Below, one piece after another: positions 42,798 to 52,188 of a stretch of 64,000 nucleotides of DNA. Numbering within the stretch: the first letter of the stretch is position 1; each line of letters starts with the position of its first letter. Both the position numbers and the translations under genes were made by a program. The DNA is from Gemmatales bacterium (GTDB lineage Bacteria > Planctomycetota > Planctomycetia > Gemmatales > HRBIN36): the NCBI GenBank assembly GCA_025060195.1, contig JANXCQ010000003.1, forward strand, positions 150,792-214,791. Direction: 5' to 3'. The notes beneath the pieces were generated by a model. It ran no database searches and had not been told where the DNA came from. It saw nothing but the letters and a program-made list of their open reading frames with translations.

Positions 42798-44768
42798 ATG
42801 AACCTCGAATTAGGACCTGACAGCGGTCAAGTGCTGTTGGCCTTTGCGCTGTACCTGTTAGGGGTGGCGGCGCTGGGCATTTTCTCGCACCGTTATTTGA
42901 AGCGGGGAGAGTTCCTGCAAGAATACTTCCTGGGCAACCGCGAGTTGGGAGCGTGGGTGCTGGCTTTATCAGTAGCGGCGACGGCGATCAGCGGCGGGAC
43001 GTTCATGGGATTTCCCGCGCTGATTTATACGCACGGTTGGGTGCTCGGGCTGTGGATTGCCAGCTACATGGTGGTGCCGATGACTACCATGCTGCTCCTG
43101 GGGAGGCGTATCAACCAGGTAGGGCGTATCGCCGCTGCGGTCACTGTTCCCGACGTTTTTCGCGACCGGTTTCAGTCTCCCGTTTTGGGGGTATTGGCGA
43201 GTGCGATTATCCTGTTATTTCTGCCGTTCAATCTGGTAGCTCAGTTCAAAGCGGGCGGACTAGTGATGCGCGAAGCGCTGCAGTTACGTCCCGACGCTGC
43301 GGTGTTGCTTGGGCAGCAGGTCAGCGATACGAACGAACTCGTTTTACAATTCCGTCTCAGCAACGGTCTGGAAGTTTCGCAGCGGGTGCCGCCCATGAGT
43401 AATGTGGGATATTGGCTGCCTGCCAGGACGGCAGTCGATCCGCAGTCGCGGTGTGTGCGGGTTTATTGGCGGGATGAGCACGGCGAGCACGAGCGGGTAA
43501 TCAGCTATCCTGCGGTGCGGTGGCGCTTTCCGGGATTCCGTCAGGGTATCGAAGCGGGGTATCTCCTCGGTTTGGTGATCTTTGCAGCCACGGTGATCGG
43601 ATACACGGCCTATGGCGGGTTCTGGGCAGTTACTTGGACCGACGTGCTCGAGGGATTGGTGATGCTCGTCGGGGTGGTAATAATGGCAGTCCTCGCGGTG
43701 CAAGCGGTACCCGCCGTCGCAACGGAAGTGGGAACGTACACCGGCCTGGCCGCGGCCACCTGGCGCTTGCACGCCCTCGACCCGCAACTGACCCAGGCCC
43801 CAGGCCCAGGACAGTTTCTTCCCTGGACATTGGCCCTGTCGTTTTTCCTGATGTGGTCGCTCATGGGACCGGCGCAACCGAGCACGATGGTCCGGCTCAT
43901 GTCGTTTCGCGACACGTTGAGCATGCGGCGGGCTTTGTTCCTGATTTGCCTCTATTTCACGTTGGTTTATTTGTCCTTGCTGGTAATTTTCACCTGCGCC
44001 CGGGCGATATTCCCTACGGAATACGTCAACCGCATCGGTAGCCGGGGGCCACCCGACAGTATTATGCCCGCGATGATTCGCCATTTGACCGCAGCGCGTC
44101 CATGGCTCGGCGGATTGCTTCTGGCCGCTCCATACGCCGCCATCATGTCCACAGTGGCCGCTTACCTGCTCACCATTTCTTCGAGCTTGGTGCGCGACCT
44201 AGTGCAGCGAAGTCTGGGCCGGGAGGTTTCCCCCAGATTGTTGCGGATTCTGAGTTACGGCACGACGGCGTTGGTCGGCGTAATCGTTTTTCTCGGAGCG
44301 CTGAATCCGCCGGAGTTTTTGCAATATATCATCGTGTTTACCGGCTCGGGCCTGGGTTGCACCTTTTTAGTGCCGATGCTCATGACGCTCTATTGGCGTC
44401 GGGCCACCAAAGTGGGTGTGCTGCTGGCTCTGCTGGGCGGTTTTCTAGGAGTTTTCGTGTGGTATGCGTTTGGTTGGCTCGAAGGACACGCCCAGTCGGC
44501 TTTAGAAAGTTTTGCCGCGTCCCATGCAGCGAGCGAAGCCGTGGAGTCAAGTGCCCATCGTCCGCCCGCTTGGGCCGTCTGGGTGCAACAGAATCTGTCG
44601 TGGCTGCCGGGATGGGGTCGGCCACGCGTCGATCGGTTCACACCGCTTTATCCGTTCGGCTTCGATCCGTTAGTTAGCGGACTTATCTGCTCTGTTTTGG
44701 GCGGATTGCTTGGCAGTTGGTGCACTCGGCCTGATCCGAATTTGGTAAAGAAATACTTCCCAGACTGA
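42798..44768 (+). CDS. Sodium:solute symporter (SSS family) with an insert
   Basis: A 656-residue polytopic protein of the SSS family (PanF/PutP type). Helix 1 (QVLLAFALYLLGVAALGIF), the FLGNRELGAWVLALSVAATAISGGTFMG block, the VFRDRFQSPVLGVLAS motif, GYTAYGGFWAVTWTDVLEGL and ISSSLVRDLVQR are all typical. Between two helices (~115-230) lies an unusual hydrophilic insert of about 100 residues (RLSNGLEVSQRVPPMSNVGY). Substrate is unknown; sugar, carboxylate or pantothenate are possible. ATG 42756 is an alternative start. The preceding small membrane protein is a likely partner. Confidence 0.88.
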   Translation: MNLELGPDSGQVLLAFALYLLGVAALGIFSHRYLKRGEFLQEYFLGNRELGAWVLALSVAATAISGGTFMGFPALIYTHGWVLGLWIASYMVVPMTTMLLLGRRINQVGRIAAAVTVPDVFRDRFQSPVLGVLASAIILLFLPFNLVAQFKAGGLVMREALQLRPDAAVLLGQQVSDTNELVLQFRLSNGLEVSQRVPPMSNVGYWLPARTAVDPQSRCVRVYWRDEHGEHERVISYPAVRWRFPGFRQGIEAGYLLGLVIFAATVIGYTAYGGFWAVTWTDVLEGLVMLVGVVIMAVLAVQAVPAVATEVGTYTGLAAATWRLHALDPQLTQAPGPGQFLPWTLALSFFLMWSLMGPAQPSTMVRLMSFRDTLSMRRALFLICLYFTLVYLSLLVIFTCARAIFPTEYVNRIGSRGPPDSIMPAMIRHLTAARPWLGGLLLAAPYAAIMSTVAAYLLTISSSLVRDLVQRSLGREVSPRLLRILSYGTTALVGVIVFLGALNPPEFLQYIIVFTGSGLGCTFLVPMLMTLYWRRATKVGVLLALLGGFLGVFVWYAFGWLEGHAQSALESFAASHAASEAVESSAHRPPAWAVWVQQNLSWLPGWGRPRVDRFTPLYPFGFDPLVSGLICSVLGGLLGSWCTRPDPNLVKKYFPD

Positions 44769-44804
44769 GGGCCGAGGCGAAGTGAAACGGGAGATAAGGC
44801 GCGT

Positions 44805-45998
44805 ATGAGCTGGGCGATACCTCGTGGCTACCGCTTTGCTGGGGGGCGCTGTGGGATTCGCGGGGCGGATTCGCGGAAGGATTTGGCCCTGATTGTTAGT
44901 GACCTTCCCGCAGCCGCGGCGGGAGTGTTTACTCAGAATCGCGTCTGTGCCGCACCTGTTCAGGTGAGCCGACAGCGGGTGCCCCAGGAACAGGCGCGCG
45001 GCATCGTCGTATGTTCGGGCAATGCGAACGCCTGTACGGGAGAGCAAGGCCGACGCGATGCCTGGCGCATGACAGAGTTGTTAGCCGAGTTGCTCCAATG
45101 TCCGGTGGAACAGGTTCTAGTGTGTTCCACGGGCATCATCGGTCGCCCGTTGCCGATGGACTGTATCGAAAGCGGAATTCGCAGCTTGGCGGCACAACTC
45201 AGCGCCACCCCAGAGGCAGTGCAAGCCGTGGCAGAAGCCATCCTCACCACTGATTCACGTCCCAAAATTGCGGGCCGAACCTTGAATCTAGCGGGCAAGG
45301 AAGTTCGCATACTAGGCTGGGCCAAGGGTGCGGCGATGATCGGTCCGAATCTCGCCACCATGCTTGCTTTTCTGCTCAGCGATGCCCGTGTCGCTGCGAG
45401 CGACTTAGACCGCATGCTTCGACGGGCCGTAGATGGGTCGTTCCAATGCATCAGTGTGGACGGGCATACAAGCACGAATGACACCGTGTTGGCACTGGCT
45501 AACGGTGCCGCAGGAGATCTTCGTTTGACGGGTAAAGAATTGGAATGTTTTGAACAGGCTCTGACCGAAGTGTGTGAGGAGTTAGCGCGAGCCATCGTGG
45601 CCGATGCCGAGGGTGCGGCCCACCTGATAACACTAGAGGTGCAGGGCACACGGACAGTAGCAGAAGCGCGGCAGATTGCTCAGGCGGTGGCCAACAGTCC
45701 TTTGGTGAAGACAGCGATCTTCGGCGGCGACCCGAATTGGGGACGCATCGTTTCCGCCGCCGGCTATGCCGGCGTGGATTTTCGGGAAGAAGATTTATCG
45801 CTTTGGATCGGCGAATTCCTACTCTATGAACGCGGCCGCCCGGTGCCGTTCCCTGAAGCCGAGGTCAGCCGATACCTGCGGCAGAACCGCGAAGTGATAG
45901 TCCGGCTGCGCTTCGACTTGGGTTCAGCAGCGTGCCGATTCTGGACGAGCGACCTGACCTACGATTACGTTCGGCTCAATGCGGAATATACCACGTAA
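44805..45998 (+). CDS. argJ: Bifunctional ornithine acetyltransferase / N-acetylglutamate synthase
   Basis: A 397-residue ArgJ, which transfers the acetyl group of N-acetylornithine to glutamate in the cyclic arginine pathway. It cleaves itself at the conserved Ala-Thr-Met-Leu site, here in GPNLATMLAFLLSDA. Other family strings are GNANACTGEQG, CSTGIIGRPLPMD, HTSTNDTVLALANG and FGGDPNWGRIVSAAGYAGV. A GGGAGATAAGG site precedes ATG 44805. It follows the symporter by 36 bases, which is likely chance. Confidence 0.95.
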   Translation: MSWAIPRGYRFAGGRCGIRGADSRKDLALIVSDLPAAAAGVFTQNRVCAAPVQVSRQRVPQEQARGIVVCSGNANACTGEQGRRDAWRMTELLAELLQCPVEQVLVCSTGIIGRPLPMDCIESGIRSLAAQLSATPEAVQAVAEAILTTDSRPKIAGRTLNLAGKEVRILGWAKGAAMIGPNLATMLAFLLSDARVAASDLDRMLRRAVDGSFQCISVDGHTSTNDTVLALANGAAGDLRLTGKELECFEQALTEVCEELARAIVADAEGAAHLITLEVQGTRTVAEARQIAQAVANSPLVKTAIFGGDPNWGRIVSAAGYAGVDFREEDLSLWIGEFLLYERGRPVPFPEAEVSRYLRQNREVIVRLRFDLGSAACRFWTSDLTYDYVRLNAEYTT

Positions 45999-46143
45999 GG
46001 TACCGTGCCAGTGTGAGGATTGTGTGAAATGCCCTGAGAACCTGGGAACCTTCAGGCTTGCTGTCAGTTGTAATTCTTAAAAGGGCAGAGTCGGCAACGT
46101 ATAGGATTGACCTTACTAAACGACCTCACGGGTGGAAAACGAA

Positions 46144-47793
46144 ATGAGCCAACCACTAAGCCGCCGGAATTTCCTACAGTATGTCGGTTGGGGCAGCTAT
46201 GCGCTGATGCGGGACTGGTCGCGGTTGGTGCAAGCGCAGGCTGCGCCTTCCAACCGACCGAGTGCACCGCCCCCGTTCTTCAAGCCCATTGCGCCGTCCA
46301 CCGAAGACCAGCTGATTTTACCCGATGGCTATCGTTACCAGTTGCTCGCCGTCTGGGGCGATAGCTTGGGAAGTCGTGGGCCTTATGGTGAAGAAAGAGT
46401 CGGCAGCGATTGCGATTTTCTCGCCTACTTTCCCATAGATGCTTTACAGGGCGGGCGCAATCCCAATGAGGGTTTGCTCTGGATCAATCATGAAAACTGT
46501 AAGCCGCTTTTTGCTTCGGGCTATGACGGCACGCGGCGCACCGAGGAACAGGTGATTCAGGAAAAGCTCCAAGTCGGCGGCACGGTGTTACACATCCGTC
46601 GAGAAGCTGGTCGCTGGCACGTTGTTAAACCGTCACCCTATAATCGGCGACTGACGGCTTTATACCCCGAAATTCGCCTGACCGGTCCCGTAGCCGAGCG
46701 AATACCTGTGGTTCAAGGCACATTAGCCAATTGTTCAGGCGGCCGTTCTCCTTGGTGGACGGCCCTTTCGTGCGAAGAAAACTTTCATTGGTTCAATCGC
46801 TTTGCCCGCGACCCAGATGATGACGGCTACGGCTGGCAGGCGGTTCCAACTCAAGCCATTGACGAGACACATTACGGTTGGGTCGTTGAGGTGGACCCTT
46901 TTGGCCAGTTACCGCCCGTCAAACACTCAGCCTTAGGCCGATTCGCTCACGAAAATCTTGCTTGGCGCCTCGGAGCCACGGGGCGCCTTGTCTGCTACAT
47001 GGGGGACGACTCAGCAAATCAATACTTCTACAAATACGTTTCCGCCGAGCCGCTGAGTTCAGGTATGACGCGTCAAGAACAGCGGCGCTTGCTCGAACGG
47101 GGCACGCTTTATGTTGCGGATTTCCTGCGGCAGGTCTGGATTCCGCTCGATGTGCGGCGTAATCGCAAATTGCAGGAGGCAGGCTTCCGCACCCAAGCCG
47201 ACGTCTTGCTCGAAACTCGTAAGGCAGCGAAAGCGGCGGGGGCAACGCCGTTGGACCGCCCCGAAGATTGCGAAGTGCATCCCGCAGATGGCTCCGTGTA
47301 TTTGGCCCTGACCAACAATGTGCTGCATGGCAACTTATTCGGCCAGATTATTCGCCTCGTCGAGGACAACGACGATGCCGAAAGCGAAAGCTTTCGCTTC
47401 GAGATATTCCTGGTCGGCGGGGCACCTAGCGGCCTGGCGTGTCCCGACAACTTATGCTTCGATCGCCGAGGTAATCTTTGGGTGGCGTGTGATATATCCC
47501 ATGTCCTTCTCAACCGTTGGGCCTACCGACGTTTCGGTAACAATGGCTTATACGTCGTTCCCACCCGTGGAGAGAGTGCTGGTGATGCGTTCCAATTCGC
47601 CTCAGGCCCGGTCGAAGCCGAGTTAACCGGTCCCTGGTTCGCGGAGGATTATTCCTGCCTGTTCCTGTCCGTGCAGCATCCGGGGGAAGGTACTCGTAGC
47701 CTGGATAATCCGACGAGCCATTGGCCCCACGGAGGCCGAGACATACCCCGGTCGGCGGTGGTCGTGATTGACGGCTTTCCCGCGGGTTGGTAG
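46144..47793 (+). CDS. PhoX family (DUF839) exported phosphatase-like protein
   Basis: A 549-residue protein with a Tat signal (SRRNFLQYVGWGSYAL). The PhoX-type beta-propeller has the recognisable DCDFLAYFPI, LLWINHENCKPLF, NCSGGRSPWWTALSCEENF and LRQVWIPLD strings. PhoX proteins are calcium/iron-dependent phosphatases; not all members are proven enzymes. Towards the end PSGLACPDNLCFDRRGNLWVA is typical. ATG 46144 is chosen, since a GTG at 46132 adds only four residues and GGTGG lies upstream of the ATG. Confidence 0.88.
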   Translation: MSQPLSRRNFLQYVGWGSYALMRDWSRLVQAQAAPSNRPSAPPPFFKPIAPSTEDQLILPDGYRYQLLAVWGDSLGSRGPYGEERVGSDCDFLAYFPIDALQGGRNPNEGLLWINHENCKPLFASGYDGTRRTEEQVIQEKLQVGGTVLHIRREAGRWHVVKPSPYNRRLTALYPEIRLTGPVAERIPVVQGTLANCSGGRSPWWTALSCEENFHWFNRFARDPDDDGYGWQAVPTQAIDETHYGWVVEVDPFGQLPPVKHSALGRFAHENLAWRLGATGRLVCYMGDDSANQYFYKYVSAEPLSSGMTRQEQRRLLERGTLYVADFLRQVWIPLDVRRNRKLQEAGFRTQADVLLETRKAAKAAGATPLDRPEDCEVHPADGSVYLALTNNVLHGNLFGQIIRLVEDNDDAESESFRFEIFLVGGAPSGLACPDNLCFDRRGNLWVACDISHVLLNRWAYRRFGNNGLYVVPTRGESAGDAFQFASGPVEAELTGPWFAEDYSCLFLSVQHPGEGTRSLDNPTSHWPHGGRDIPRSAVVVIDGFPAGW

Positions 47794-47847
47794 CAGAGCG
47801 AAAAACATCACCTGACGCGATAGTTACAGGTAATTTGCCAGTGAGGT

Positions 47848-48837
47848 TCAGGCTGGCCGGCGGAGACGCGGTCGCACTTCGGGATTGACAATCCGACCAT
47901 CCTCGAACCATTCGCCTCGCAGCAGTCCTACTACCGTCCGCGCGGCCATCTCGGCCATATCCCGCAGACTTTGCGTATCTGCGCCAGCCAGGTGCGGTGA
48001 TACGATTACGTTCGGCAAACGAAACAGGGGATTATCTCCCGGCGGTTCTTTTTCAAAGACATCGAGTCCCGCTCCTCGAATTTGTCCTTTTTCCAACGCC
48101 TCCAGCAGATCCCGCTCGCACACTAGGCCGCCGCGGGCCGTATTGATCAGGAAAGCCGTCGGCTTCATGAGCCGGATCGTCTCGGCCCGGATCAAGTAGC
48201 GAGTTTCCGGCGTAAACGGAGTATGTAAGCTGACAAAGTCGGACCGGCGCAGTAGCTCTTCCAGAGAGACCAATTCGATGCCGTGTTGACGAATGAAATC
48301 CCAGTCGGGGGCCTTTTCTGTCGCGAGCACTTTCATACCAAAGGCCAACCCCCGTAGGGCCATGGCTTTCCCGATACGGCCCAGTCCGACAATACCTAAA
48401 GTTTGTCCTCGCACAGGCACGGTCGGCTGGCGCGACCAGCCCCCTTGCACCGTCCATTGATGTTGACGTACGACGTCCTTGGCCAAGGCGAGCAGTAGCG
48501 CGAAAGCATGCTCGGCCACGGCATCATGATTCGTGCCAGGCGTGATAGTCACGGCCACGCCATGGCGCGTCGCTGCCTCCACATCCACCGAGTCATAGCC
48601 GACCCCGCTTCGCGCAATGACGCATAATTCCTTCGCCGATTCGATGACACGGGCGGTATAAGGTTCAGGCCCGGCTATGGTCGCATGCACGCCCGGCAAA
48701 CAGCGGAGTAAGTCCGACTCCGTGAGCAAGCGAATCTCCGGCGGGAAAACTACTTCTAGGCCTGCATCGCGAAGGATTCGTACGTAGCTGGCGTTCTCGT
48801 CACACAACACCGGTGAGCCGATCAAGACTCGGGCCAT
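47848..48837 (-). CDS. D-2-hydroxyacid dehydrogenase (phosphoglycerate dehydrogenase-like)
   Basis: A 329-residue NAD-dependent enzyme. The nucleotide fold has GIVGLGRIGKAMALRG; catalytic Arg lies in NTARGGLV, Glu in GLDVFEKEPP, and His in VSPHLAG. An N-terminal RSGVGYDSVDVEAATRHGV block is also typical. There is no ACT or ASB domain, so it may not be SerA itself; 3-phosphoglycerate, hydroxypyruvate or other substrates are possible. It is convergent with the PhoX-like gene. Confidence 0.9.
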   Translation of the reverse strand: MARVLIGSPVLCDENASYVRILRDAGLEVVFPPEIRLLTESDLLRCLPGVHATIAGPEPYTARVIESAKELCVIARSGVGYDSVDVEAATRHGVAVTITPGTNHDAVAEHAFALLLALAKDVVRQHQWTVQGGWSRQPTVPVRGQTLGIVGLGRIGKAMALRGLAFGMKVLATEKAPDWDFIRQHGIELVSLEELLRRSDFVSLHTPFTPETRYLIRAETIRLMKPTAFLINTARGGLVCERDLLEALEKGQIRGAGLDVFEKEPPGDNPLFRLPNVIVSPHLAGADTQSLRDMAEMAARTVVGLLRGEWFEDGRIVNPEVRPRLRRPA

Positions 48838-49075
48838 GACTACCTAGCCTTTGTGAATGTAGGATAATTAGTGAGTAAATCGTCATATACGGTGAAGTGC
48901 TTCCCGGCAACCAACGTTCACTAGGGAGAGTTCTGATGGAACGCGTGATGTCTGCTGTGATCAAAGTCTTTCGCAGGCGTTTCCGGATACCATCTTGGCT
49001 AGGTATAATACGGACAGCCCTGATTACTGGAGGCCGTGTCAAAGTAATCGCTGCGGTGGGTAAGTGAGGGGCGCT

Positions 49076-49549
49076 ATGGACAGAATCCCGATGACCCGTG
49101 AAGGCTATGAAAAGCTCCGTGCGGAGCTGGAATACTTGGAAAATGTCAAGATGCCCGAAGTACGGCAACGGATTGCCAATGCCCGGGCCTTGGGTGATTT
49201 ACGTGAAAACGCCGATTATCATGCCGCCCGTGAATTGCAGGGCATTCTCCAGGCCAAGATTAACGAAATCCGTTACAAGCTGTCCCGGGCTGAAATTATT
49301 GACAAAAGCGAGTTGCCGCAGGATCAGGTCGTGTTTGGCGCACGCGTACGTTTCCGCAACATTGACACCGGCGAGGAAGATTTCGTGCACATTGTTGGCC
49401 CAGGCGAAGAGGATTACGACAACAACAAGATTCTCGTCACTAGTCCGTTAGCCCAGGGCCTGCTGGGCAAAAAGGTGGGGGAGATCGCTGAGATCCAGGT
49501 TCCAGCAGGTTTAAGGCGCTTGGAAATTCTGGAGATTACCATCCCATAG
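49076..49549 (+). CDS. greA: Transcription elongation factor GreA
   Basis: A 157-residue GreA. The N-terminal coiled coil has the basic patch and the tip acids in GDLRENADYHAARELQG, and the C-terminal domain has FGARVRFRNIDTGEE, SPLAQGLLGKKVGE and PAGLRRLEILEI. It rescues backtracked RNA polymerase by promoting cleavage of the transcript. ATG 49076 has a GAGGGG site; a GTG 12 bases upstream overlaps that site. It is alone on its strand. Confidence 0.95.
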   Translation: MDRIPMTREGYEKLRAELEYLENVKMPEVRQRIANARALGDLRENADYHAARELQGILQAKINEIRYKLSRAEIIDKSELPQDQVVFGARVRFRNIDTGEEDFVHIVGPGEEDYDNNKILVTSPLAQGLLGKKVGEIAEIQVPAGLRRLEILEITIP

Positions 49550-49624
49550 TAGGGTGTTGAGAAACCTGAGCCAAAGGACACTTGACTCAGTTTATTGGAT
49601 CATTCGCCGGCGTGATGGCAAGCG

Positions 49625-51880
49625 TTAGCGCCCGAGGTCGATTCGCGGCTGGTAACGCAAAGTCAGACGGAACTGCGGTCCGGGGCAGAGAACCTCCCAG
49701 TAAGGGCGACTCTCGCCGGGCATTTGTGCTGGTTGAAGGCGGCAGCGGTCGCAACTGGGTAACAGCCCCGGTAGGTAAGTCAGGCGTATGCGACATCGTC
49801 CCGATTCGGGAACCAGGTCGGCCAGGGTAACACTCCCAGTTTCTACACGAAGTAACCGTCCCTGCCCATGGATGATATAACCCGATGCCGGTCGAGCTAA
49901 GAGTCGCCAACCCGTGGATTGATCGTGGGCGACGACTCGGACTTCGGGCAGGCGCAACAAAAACTCCGCCGTCTCAGGCCGACGCACGAGCAGCCAACCG
50001 ACGTTATGACGCGCGAAAACTTGGTCGAGTTCGGGCACTGACCAAGCCATAATCGGTTTGCCGTTGAGATAGCTGACTGCCTTTGCTAATGCCGGCCCTG
50101 GAGGTAGTGCCATGTCGCCCGACGGTGCAAATTGGCGCATGCGCCAACGAAAACTATGAAAAGCCCACGGTACCTCCCGACCTAAACCATTGGCGAACAA
50201 CCTACCACTGGAAGCTATTAACATCGGTGACCAACGGAGAAACTCCTCGTCCTCTTCCACCGCAATAGCCGATTGCAGGCTTGTGTGTCGTCGGAGCCAA
50301 TCACTCAGGAGCTTCCATTGCGCCGGAAGCTCGGTTTCATCAATGGGCCGACCTCCGACACTTTGGTGTCCCACCGAGTCCTCAGAAACTAGAAACAAGC
50401 GCACCATAACGCTCGAAGCGACCACCGAGTAAACTACGCCCACCATCAAAACCACTGCTGGAATTCTAGGGAGCCAATAACGCCATGGCACGGCGGAGAC
50501 CATGTGCTGTTGTGAGTTGGTTACCTGGTTGGCTTTGTCAGGGACTAGGGCCAGGGCGAGCGAGGCTGCAACGATCCACATAGACCACGTAGCATGAGCC
50601 AAGCGCGCGGGCTGCCATGCCCAAGGTAACGGCAAGGTGGGCGTCATTCCTAACAAGATCAGTAGTCCCAAAAATATTAGCCAACTGCGTCGGGCCGGAG
50701 AGTAACTCCCACGAGAACATCCGAGCCAAGCCGCTCCCAGGAAAGATACGGCTCCCAGCCAATCTTGCCCACTCCAGCACGAGATAACGGTTCGTAAGGA
50801 AGGGTCGCGCTCAGGCAGCCGTCCGTCCAGGAGCCACCATGTGTCGTAAGCGGCCCACAGCGTCGGCAAGTAGCATATGCCCACAACCGTCGCACCAGCT
50901 AGAGTGCCCAGGTGCCACCAGATAGAATGTCGCGCACCCACTCGCAAGTACCAAAGTAACCCGACGAGGAACATAATCAGCCCCGCTAAAGGATAGGACC
51001 ATCCGAGCAGAATCAAACCTCCCACGGCTGATAAGGCCGCACTAGGACGTGAGTCGTGCTGCCAAGCGCACCAACTGGCGACGATTGCCGGAATTAGCGC
51101 ACTTGCGAGCACCAAATCGAGGTCACCTTCCCTAAGTGCTAACACGCCTGGACCGTTCCAAAAGGCTAAAATACTCAGAAATACGCTCCAACTGGCGAGC
51201 AAACTCCCCGCTCCTAGGCAACGCGCCGACCCCCACCAGGCCAAAGGTAATAGTAGCACCGTAGCCAAGAGTGTCATTTTATAAGCGCGCCAGTTATTGC
51301 TCCACAACTGGATCAGCGCTGCCCAACGTCCCTGGCTATTCCACCAAGGTGTGACTAAGTAGCCGCCATAGACCGCAGGATCCCAGGCCACCGGACGCCA
51401 CGGTGCGATACCCAATCGTGCCTCGTACCAGTGCCGCGCATGTTCACCAAGGAAGAGCGGCTCATCATTGAACCAGTAACCAGCCCAAACATGGAAAGTT
51501 TCCGTGAATACGCCTAGGCCGTGATTCCAGGCGGAGCGGCCCAATTCGACCAACTTCGACCATGCTGCAATCAAGACCTGGGGCGGATTCTCCCCGCGCC
51601 ACGAAATCGTCAACCAAGCGTGCGTAATCAGAACCAATCCTTGGAATAGGACAGCCAGAAACCATCCGCGACGAGCCACTCGATGGTGAGGCGTCGGGCC
51701 AATCTCCTGCCGGGCCTTGCTCGAGAAAACGGAGGAGCTAGGGGAGATAAGCGTGTTGCGGTTGTCGAATGCGTTGCGCGATGCGCTTACAGTCGAGGAG
51801 GCATCGAGCTTTACTACCTGCCGTTCCTGCGTCGAGCCACCGTGCCCTTCGTCCTGTCGAACAAGCAACTTACCCTCCAT
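49625..51880 (-). CDS. Large polytopic membrane protein, unknown
   Basis: A 751-residue membrane protein. After a charged, Ser-rich N terminus (~70 residues) there is a first helix (WFLAVLFQGLVLITHAWLTI) and about ten more, for example MTLLATVLLLPLAWWG and AVGGLILLGWSYPLAGLIMF. A periplasmic-type C-terminal region begins near 500 (RPIDETELPAQWKLLSDWLR). The layout, including a loop with EARLGIAPWRPVAWDPAVYGG, recalls YfhO-like or other GT-C membrane proteins, but I cannot confirm a catalytic motif. AGGA lies 10 bases before ATG 51880. Confidence 0.7.
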   Translation of the reverse strand: MEGKLLVRQDEGHGGSTQERQVVKLDASSTVSASRNAFDNRNTLISPSSSVFSSKARQEIGPTPHHRVARRGWFLAVLFQGLVLITHAWLTISWRGENPPQVLIAAWSKLVELGRSAWNHGLGVFTETFHVWAGYWFNDEPLFLGEHARHWYEARLGIAPWRPVAWDPAVYGGYLVTPWWNSQGRWAALIQLWSNNWRAYKMTLLATVLLLPLAWWGSARCLGAGSLLASWSVFLSILAFWNGPGVLALREGDLDLVLASALIPAIVASWCAWQHDSRPSAALSAVGGLILLGWSYPLAGLIMFLVGLLWYLRVGARHSIWWHLGTLAGATVVGICYLPTLWAAYDTWWLLDGRLPERDPSLRTVISCWSGQDWLGAVSFLGAAWLGCSRGSYSPARRSWLIFLGLLILLGMTPTLPLPWAWQPARLAHATWSMWIVAASLALALVPDKANQVTNSQQHMVSAVPWRYWLPRIPAVVLMVGVVYSVVASSVMVRLFLVSEDSVGHQSVGGRPIDETELPAQWKLLSDWLRRHTSLQSAIAVEEDEEFLRWSPMLIASSGRLFANGLGREVPWAFHSFRWRMRQFAPSGDMALPPGPALAKAVSYLNGKPIMAWSVPELDQVFARHNVGWLLVRRPETAEFLLRLPEVRVVAHDQSTGWRLLARPASGYIIHGQGRLLRVETGSVTLADLVPESGRCRIRLTYLPGLLPSCDRCRLQPAQMPGESRPYWEVLCPGPQFRLTLRYQPRIDLGR

Positions 51881-52188
51881 GGCCAACACATCCTAACACA
51901 CCCTTCACGCCGGGCAAGATGAACTTACAGATAACAGATGCTCTATCCGTTCCAGCATTCCGACGTAAAGACAACACTAACAGCAGGCGAGTCAGCGACT
52001 TCTATTGAAAGTACTTTTAGGATAGGAAGAGACTGACCAAAACTTTACACTGATTTAACACATTTCTGACTTTCGCAAGTCTTGATAGTTGGTTAGAATT
52101 GCGTGAGCGAGAAAAGGGTACTTCCTTAACTGGAGCGGGCTAGCGACCATTAAAAATTTACCACTCATCGGTTGCATGAGGTGACCCC
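51881..52188. other. Divergent intergenic region, AT-richer
   Basis: About 310 bases between the membrane protein (minus) and the hydrolase (plus). I see no gene. The second half is AT-rich and probably carries the hydrolase-GH3 promoter, but no clean -35/-10 pair can be named. Confidence 0.4.

Noticed and set aside
43344..44084. 246-codon minus-strand open frame
   Set aside because: Antisense to the sodium:solute symporter. It is rich in Arg, His and Gln, as expected for a reverse reading of a membrane protein gene.
44960..45649. 229-codon minus-strand open frame
   Set aside because: Antisense to argJ; low-complexity Ser/Ala/Arg composition and no ribosome site.
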